Shown here one piece after another: positions 6,134 through 7,425 of a stretch of DNA of 7,425 nt. Under the pieces are notes generated by a model. That model ran no database searches. It saw nothing but the letters and a program-made list of their open reading frames with translations, and was not told the origin of the DNA. This stretch comes from Rickettsia endosymbiont of Ixodes persulcatus. Its GTDB lineage: Bacteria; Pseudomonadota; Alphaproteobacteria; Rickettsiales; Rickettsiaceae. The translations under genes and the position numbers were made by a program. The stretch covers positions 1 through 7,425 of the forward strand of contig JAPYLE010000082.1 of assembly GCA_027293795.1 (NCBI GenBank). The letters run 5' to 3'. Every line of letters begins with the position of its first letter. Position 1 is the first letter of the stretch.

Positions 6134-6899
6134 ATGAGTAAAGAAAATTTAAGCAGATCTATTAATACTCCTGAAGAAGGGATAAAAAATGCTAAAGAAA
6201 GTAATGCTACTCAGTCTAATATAAATGAAAATCCCGATATATCTTAACCACAAACTCAACAATCAGGACAGAAAAAGAAGATTACAGAGAGCAAAGAAAT
6301 GCTTGGCTTAAGAGCAGGTAGTACGGCAGCTGCCGGTGCGGTGCTAGTCGGTGCTAAAGTTGTTGTGCTGCGGCAAAAGTCCGTGCTCATTTGGATATTG
6401 CCGGTGCGATGATTTAAAATCTGCATCTGATATATAGCTAAGGGGCTTGGCAAAGCGCAGGGCCGGCTGATAAGTTAGTAAACCAAAAAGGTAAAATTAA
6501 AGAAGAATGAGTAAGAAGTCCCGGATTGATTGATAAGGCAATTGACAAGGTAAAAACTTTACCGGGAGCAAGCTACGGCAAATGTATTAGATAAAACTTA
6601 TAAAACTTTAACCAGTAAACCGGTACTACGTGCAGCAAAGGCAGGAGGGGCTATAATTTCGACGGCTGTTAATCTGAACTCCTGTAGGAATTGTAGCAGG
6701 AGCATTGTCTTTAAGTGCTATTGGATTTTATGTTATGAAAGAAACCTTAGACGTAAGAGAAGATCAGCATTTAAATGTTGAGAAAAAAACTTAGAAAGTA
6801 TTAAAGAAAATAAACAAAAGCAGGTTCAGCAAATAGTTAATGGCCAAAAATCTATAGCTAAAGAATCGCCGGGATTACAAAAATTTCTAGATAGCACAG
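6134..6899 (+). pseudogene. Decayed gene of unknown function
   Basis: ATG 6134 opens a reading frame (MSKENLSRSINTPEEG...) that stops at TAA 6245-6247. The same frame then continues sensibly to about 6360 (LGLRAGSTAAAGAVLVGAKV), shifts to AAAKVRAHLDIAGAMI, and shifts again several times: LVNQKGKIKEE, then ANVLDKTYKTLTSKPVLRAA, then TPVGIVAGALSLSAIGFYVM, then NLESIKENKQKQVQQIV. The last of these changes lies in a run of seven A's near 6781-6788. Reassembled, it would be a protein of roughly 250 residues with a hydrophilic N-terminus, two Ala/Gly-rich hydrophobic stretches and a helical charged C-terminus. I do not recognise the family. At least four frame changes and several stops make it non-functional unless the sequence is poor, which is unlikely given the intact genes upstream. 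Confidence 0.7.
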
Positions 6900-6977
6900 A
6901 GCTTTATTAAGAAAACGGAAAAAACTCCTAAAACTGCTATTTTAATAGCTAAAACTAGATTAAAGGAAGGATTTTAA
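6891..6977 (+). pseudogene. C-terminal remnant of a HigB-type toxin
   Basis: A frame without its own start encodes QSFIKKTEKTPKTAILIAKTRLKEGF and stops at TAA 6975-6977. This resembles the C-terminus of HigB/RelE-like (phage Gp49-type) toxins, which typically reads FxKKTxKTPxxEIxxAxxRxKE. It is directly joined, in the normal toxin-then-antitoxin order, to a HigA-like gene by a TAATG overlap. The catalytic body of the toxin, an mRNA interferase in this family, is missing. The preceding SPGLQKFLDS (another frame, about 6867-6895) may be a scrap of the HigB N-terminus (xPVxxFLDS) left by an internal deletion, or simply the end of the decayed gene upstream. Confidence 0.6.
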
Positions 6978-7341
6978 TGAAAAACTTTGATAAATTAAAA
7001 AAAGAGTTATTATGGAACTCTGAAGTAGCGAAAGCTTATGAAGAAAAAAAATAGAATTTGAGATAGCAAAGGCTTTAATCAAAGCACGTCTTGCATCACA
7101 TATGACTCAAGCGGATGTTGCTAAAAAAATGTCTACCTCTCAGGCTCAAATAGCAAGAATGGAAAGTGGACATCATCTCCCCAATTTTTTAAGTCTTCAA
7201 AAATATGCTAAAGCGGTAAAACAAGAAATTAATTTATTAATTACTCCATACCAGAAAAATAATAAAAAAATGCTAGTTTATAGCATTTTTATAGTCCCTT
7301 TGGTGGTTAAAACCTCCATCTTCCAGATGGAAAAGCTTTAG
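6977..7341 (+). pseudogene. HigA-type helix-turn-helix antitoxin, frameshifted at a poly-A run
   Basis: ATG 6977 encodes MKNFDKLKKELLWNSEVAKAYEEKK and hits TAG at 7052-7054, right after eight A's (7044-7051). One extra A would join it to IEFEIAKALIKARLASHMTQADVAKKMSTSQAQIARMESG... in the other frame, giving an XRE helix-turn-helix (about residues 42-85) typical of HigA antitoxins, which neutralise the toxin and repress their own operon. A short product from ATG 7102 alone (79 residues) would lack the first helix. The natural end seems to be near LLITPYQKNNKK; the last 24 residues to 7341 are read from a terminator hairpin and following repeat-like DNA and are unlike the family. A slip on the A-run could still produce some full-length protein. 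Confidence 0.7.
7266..7290 (+). terminator. Intrinsic terminator-like hairpin after the antitoxin gene
   Basis: AAAAATGCTA (7266-7275), loop GTTTA, TAGCATTTTT (7281-7290) form a perfect 10-bp stem whose right arm ends in a T-run. The symmetric A and T runs let it work in both directions. It lies where the HigA-like domain ends, which suggests the original stop codon was close by. Confidence 0.6.
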
Positions 7342-7425
7342 CTTGCCATGTGCGCCATGATGCGTTAGCATCACAAGCACCATGAGTTCAATACGTCAGG
7401 AAATTACGTACTGTTTACTATAGTC
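7291..7425. other. Hairpin-dense sequence, possible mobile-element edge
   Basis: No convincing gene is seen. Small inverted repeats crowd the segment: GGTGGTT/AACCTCC (7302-7308/7311-7317, one mismatch), CCATCT/AGATGG (7316-7321/7325-7330) and TGATGC/GCATCA (7358-7363/7368-7373). Such clustered subterminal hairpins are typical of IS200/IS605-type element ends, and the composition is less AT-rich than the genes to the left. The window ends before any transposase could be recognised, so this is only a possibility. Confidence 0.3.

Noticed and set aside
6256..6453. 65-residue open frame on the minus strand
   Set aside because: It is antisense to the decayed gene, whose sense-strand fragments make better protein sequence.

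Overview
The window looks like chromosome from a Rickettsia (obligate intracellular alphaproteobacterium). The DNA is very AT-rich and contains several Rickettsia-type palindromic repeats. One of them lies in frame inside a coding gene and encodes the characteristic RPE-1 peptide. There is an NtrX-type regulator without the sigma-54 loop, and the right-hand third is a graveyard of frameshifted genes. The species cannot be fixed from the sequence alone, and all family assignments are from reading motifs, not from database searches.

Left part (1-1260): the probable 3' end of an unidentified gene stops at 107, followed by a strong hairpin. Next comes a 317-residue, charged, helical protein of unknown function (167-1120). 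Its N-terminus carries three copies of a short motif that resembles the eukaryotic ESCRT-III MIM1 motif. A 134-bp palindromic element (1124-1257) separates it from the convergent operon on the other strand.

Middle, minus strand (4237 down to 1264): ntrX is followed, with an 8-base overlap (ATGCTTAA), by a 516-residue pentapeptide-repeat lipoprotein. I place the lipoprotein start at 2814, because there it has a good ribosome binding site and a complete lipoprotein signal peptide. Its stop codon lies inside a palindromic-repeat fragment. The regulator and the probable outer-membrane lipoprotein are therefore likely co-transcribed and translationally coupled.

Middle, plus strand (4453-5983): diverging from ntrX across a 215-bp AT-rich region are a small MrpF/MnhF-like membrane protein and, overlapping it by 29 bases, a UbiH-family FAD monooxygenase of ubiquinone synthesis. 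The monooxygenase carries the RPE-1 insertion just before its FAD-binding motif. It is followed by a multi-hairpin palindromic element (about 5986-6113).

Right part (6134-7425): an unrecognised gene is broken by stops and several frameshifts. It runs into what looks like the C-terminal remnant of a HigB-type toxin. That overlaps (TAATG) a HigA-type antitoxin gene frameshifted at a run of eight A's. A hairpin with a T-run follows, and then 135 bp dense in small inverted repeats that may be the edge of a mobile element. The most interesting points are the MIM1-like motif array, the ntrX-lipoprotein coupling, the domestication of palindromic elements into coding sequence, and the collapsed higBA locus.
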